Program-made: the position numbers and the translations under genes | Shown here: positions 6,649-8,673 of the stretch, piece by piece | Position numbering within the stretch: position 1 is the first letter of the stretch | How the letters are laid out: the number at the start of each line of letters is the position of its first letter | Assembly: GCA_025362165.1 (NCBI GenBank) | Contig: JANYHY010000530.1 | Location: 1 to 8,673, forward strand | Reading direction: 5' to 3' | DNA from: Myxococcales bacterium | GTDB lineage: Bacteria > Myxococcota_A > Polyangia > Polyangiales > Polyangiaceae | Length of the DNA: 8,673 nt | The notes under the pieces: model-generated | What the model was told of the DNA's origin: nothing | The model's database searches: none | The model's input: the letters and a program-made list of their open reading frames with translations, nothing else

Positions 6649-7824
6649 ATGAGAACGAAGCCCTTCCTCTTCTTGGTGGGATCCGCGGCCGCGGCCTGCG
6701 CCGGTTTCGCCGCCTGGCAAGGATGCGGCATCTACACGACCTCTCTGTTGCTGCCCGGCGACGGCGGTAAGGACACTGGGTTGGACGAAGCTTCGCTGGA
6801 CAGCGGCGACGGCTGCCAGCACGTCAAGTGGCCCGCGCGACCTCTGATGGACGATCCCGGAGGCGGCAACTTCGCTTTCTGGAACGCGCTCGACTCCGTG
6901 GACTTCGGCGTTCGCGACGGCGGCAAGTCACCCGTCATGGGTTTCGATCTGGACAACGTGTGCACGTGTCAAGGCACGCCGCCAGGACCCGAGTCGTGCA
7001 AGCTCGGCTCGACCGCGAAGGTGCACTGCGACGACCCCGGCGGCATCGACAACCAAGGCGAGCAGCTGATCGTCGCCTTCTCGAACTACAGCGGCTTCTT
7101 CGATCAGGCGTTCATCAACGACCGCATCGCCAACGGCTACTACGGCGCGATGATCCACATTCGAGCCTACAACGGGCTCGCGAACGACACGCAGGTGGAG
7201 GTCTCGGTCTACACGTCCAACGGCACCGTCGGCGTGGAGAAGGGCTTCCCCTCCGTGCCCAATCACGACGGCACGGACATTTGGACGCTCGATCCAAACT
7301 CGCTGCTCGGCGGCTTCATCCCTGATGGTGGCGAGCCCATCCCAAACGGCGCCGTCGATCCGAACGCGTACGTGTCGGGCGGGATCCTGGTCGCGAGCCT
7401 AGACGTCCCGCTCGCCGTGGGTGCGGGCAATGGTGAGGGCACGGTCACGATCGATCTCAACAACAGCGTCGTCGTCGGCAAGCTCGTCCCTGACAAAGGC
7501 TCGTTCCGCGTCGACAACGGGCTCATCTCCGGCCGATGGAACGCGCGCAAGATGTTGACTGGCCTCAAGGCGCTCTATGATCCGCTCGACAAGACGCAGC
7601 ACCTCTGCGGCACCGATCCCGTGTACTTGGGGCTCAAGCAGATCATCTGCAAGTATCCGGACGTGACGGGCAACCTGCAGCAGGACGGCAAGAACGCGCC
7701 GTGCGACTCGATCTCGATCGGCTTCATGTACAGCTCGTCGCCCGCGAAGATCGGTCAAACCTTTGCACACCCTGACGGCGGCTTGCCCTGCGGCGCTCAG
7801 TGGGATGACAACTGCCCGCCATGA
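6649..7824 (+). CDS. Putative lipoprotein of unknown function, first of a tandem pair
   Basis: I do not recognise a characterised family. The 391-residue product has an export signal (MRTKPFLFLVGSAAAACAGF) and a probable lipidation Cys C26 in AWQGCGIY, followed by SLLLP and an Asp/Gly-rich linker. C26 is preferred over C17 because the paralogue downstream has Cys at the matching place. The mature part has a Cys cluster C105/C107/C117/C127 (CTC...GPESC...HCDD), then motifs YNGLANDT (174-181), YTSNGT (188-193), HDGTDIW (206-212) and DPNAYV (237-242). These look like beta strands and loops of an exported, possibly ligand-binding fold. A C-terminal region (about 310-391) adds five more Cys and ends DDNCPP. 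No enzyme motif is seen. It has no clear Shine-Dalgarno, and its stop overlaps the next start (ATGA), so the pair is probably translationally coupled. It is transcribed away from the kinase block. Confidence 0.85.
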   Translation: MRTKPFLFLVGSAAAACAGFAAWQGCGIYTTSLLLPGDGGKDTGLDEASLDSGDGCQHVKWPARPLMDDPGGGNFAFWNALDSVDFGVRDGGKSPVMGFDLDNVCTCQGTPPGPESCKLGSTAKVHCDDPGGIDNQGEQLIVAFSNYSGFFDQAFINDRIANGYYGAMIHIRAYNGLANDTQVEVSVYTSNGTVGVEKGFPSVPNHDGTDIWTLDPNSLLGGFIPDGGEPIPNGAVDPNAYVSGGILVASLDVPLAVGAGNGEGTVTIDLNNSVVVGKLVPDKGSFRVDNGLISGRWNARKMLTGLKALYDPLDKTQHLCGTDPVYLGLKQIICKYPDVTGNLQQDGKNAPCDSISIGFMYSSSPAKIGQTFAHPDGGLPCGAQWDDNCPP

Positions 7825-8673
7825 AGAGCCGTAGGTGGCTCGCGCTGGTTGTCGCTCCGTTTGCAACGTCCGTCGCCCTCGCGTGGGCAGCCTGCTCGAT
7901 TTACGGCAACAGCTTGTTGTTGCCAGCGCCTATCGCCGAAGCTGGGGCTGACGCGGGCGGCGTGGACTCGTCGGATCCGTGCGAGCACGCGCTCGCGCCG
8001 AACAGGCCCGACAAGGACGACCCAGACGGCGGCGACCTCGAGATCGTCGAAGCGGTCACCGGCTTGGACCTCGGCTTCGACGCGGGCACGTCGGCGTTCA
8101 GCCTCGATCTCGATCACACCTGCACGTGTCCTGGACCCGAGTCTTGCCGGACGACTGCGGCGAGTCACTGCGACGACTCGCAAGGCCGAGACAACTCCGG
8201 CGGTGCGCTCTTCTTGAAGTTCAGCAAGCTGACCTCAGCGTTCAACTCGGACAAACTCAACTCGGCGCTCACGAATGGCAAGAGCGGACTGTTGCTGCGA
8301 TTGCGACACTACAACGGTCTGCCCAACGACACCTCCGTCGAGTTCGCCCTCTTCACCTCGAACGGCACCGTGTTGCCCGATGGAGGCTCGGGACCCGCGC
8401 CTCTTCACGATGGCAACGATCACTGGTCTGCGAGCCCCTCGTCATTGCTCGGCGGGTCGGGTCCGCCGTTCATCGCCAACTACGTCGACATCAACGCGTA
8501 CGTGAACAACGGCGTGCTCGTCGCGAACGCGGACTTTCCGATTCGCCTGATCTCCAACGCCAATCCGTTCACTCTCCATGGCGGCGTGCTGACCGCGGTG
8601 CTCGTGCCGCAAGCCAAGTCATTCGCGCTCAAGCAAGGCCACCTCACCGGAAGATGGAGCGCGCGGGATCTAC
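7821..8673 (+). CDS. Putative lipoprotein, tandem paralogue of the preceding gene (3' end beyond the window)
   Basis: An open frame of 284 codons runs from ATG 7821 to the window edge without a stop. The N-terminus has a basic start (MKSRRW), a hydrophobic core and Cys C25 in AWAACSIYGNSLLLP, followed by an Ala/Asp/Gly linker. The mature part matches the preceding protein position by position: CTC-GPESC-HCDD cluster (C101, C103, C109, C117), YNGLPNDT (164-171), FTSNGT (178-183), HDGNDHW (196-202), SSLLGG (207-212), INAYV (224-228) and LTGRWSAR (275-282). The C-terminal Cys-rich region seen in the first copy would lie beyond position 8673, so I cannot tell whether it is kept. The ATG overlaps the upstream TGA by four bases. 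Function is unknown; a tandem gene duplication followed by strong divergence explains the pair. Confidence 0.88.
   Translation, partial: MKSRRWLALVVAPFATSVALAWAACSIYGNSLLLPAPIAEAGADAGGVDSSDPCEHALAPNRPDKDDPDGGDLEIVEAVTGLDLGFDAGTSAFSLDLDHTCTCPGPESCRTTAASHCDDSQGRDNSGGALFLKFSKLTSAFNSDKLNSALTNGKSGLLLRLRHYNGLPNDTSVEFALFTSNGTVLPDGGSGPAPLHDGNDHWSASPSSLLGGSGPPFIANYVDINAYVNNGVLVANADFPIRLISNANPFTLHGGVLTAVLVPQAKSFALKQGHLTGRWSARDL

Noticed and set aside
6571..6822. An 84-codon upstream extension of the TPR protein to position 6822
   Set aside because: The extension would place the signal peptide internally and would overlap the first 174 bases of the divergent lipoprotein gene. The signal peptide at ATG 6570 marks the likely start.

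Overview
The window reads as a high-GC bacterial chromosome of the myxobacterial type (Myxococcota, most likely Polyangiales/Sorangium-like). The grounds are a eukaryotic-like Ser/Thr kinase of the transmembrane HRDVSPQN type, a TPR/PEGA-like partner protein, large Cys-patterned repeat lipoproteins and Asp/Gly-rich lipoprotein linkers, all with strongly GC-biased codon use. Taxonomy is an inference; no rRNA or other marker is present. The DNA is almost fully coding. I saw no tRNA, rRNA, CRISPR array, insertion sequence or phage gene.

Layout from left to right. (1) Positions 1-515, minus strand: the N-terminal receiver domain of a two-component response regulator, cut by the left window edge. 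(2) Positions 538-1659, minus: mutY, the adenine glycosylase of oxidised-guanine repair, lying just upstream of the response regulator and probably co-transcribed with it. (3) Positions 1658-1861, plus: a 67-residue two-helix membrane protein, divergent from mutY with start codons that overlap. (4) Positions 1872-6570, minus: a three-gene block transcribed in the order TPR/PEGA-like membrane protein (5575-6570), Ser/Thr kinase (3899-5503), four-module Cys-rich lipoprotein (1872-3899). The kinase stop codon and lipoprotein start codon share one base. (5) Positions 6649-8673, plus: two tandem paralogous lipoproteins of unknown function with an ATGA stop/start overlap; the second runs off the right edge.

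The most interesting part is the right two thirds. An envelope-anchored TPR protein, a membrane-spanning kinase and a large secreted repeat lipoprotein form an apparent operon, with a duplicated lipoprotein pair divergent from it across a spacer of about 78 bp. A working inference is that the kinase block connects events in the periplasm or outer membrane to cytoplasmic phosphorylation. No gene here has a recognisable enzymatic output for the lipoproteins, so their roles stay open.

Two genes run off the window edges and are therefore partial: the response regulator (left) and the second lipoprotein (right). Several start codons (response regulator, mutY, kinase, TPR protein) are uncertain because none has a good Shine-Dalgarno sequence; alternatives are given in each entry.
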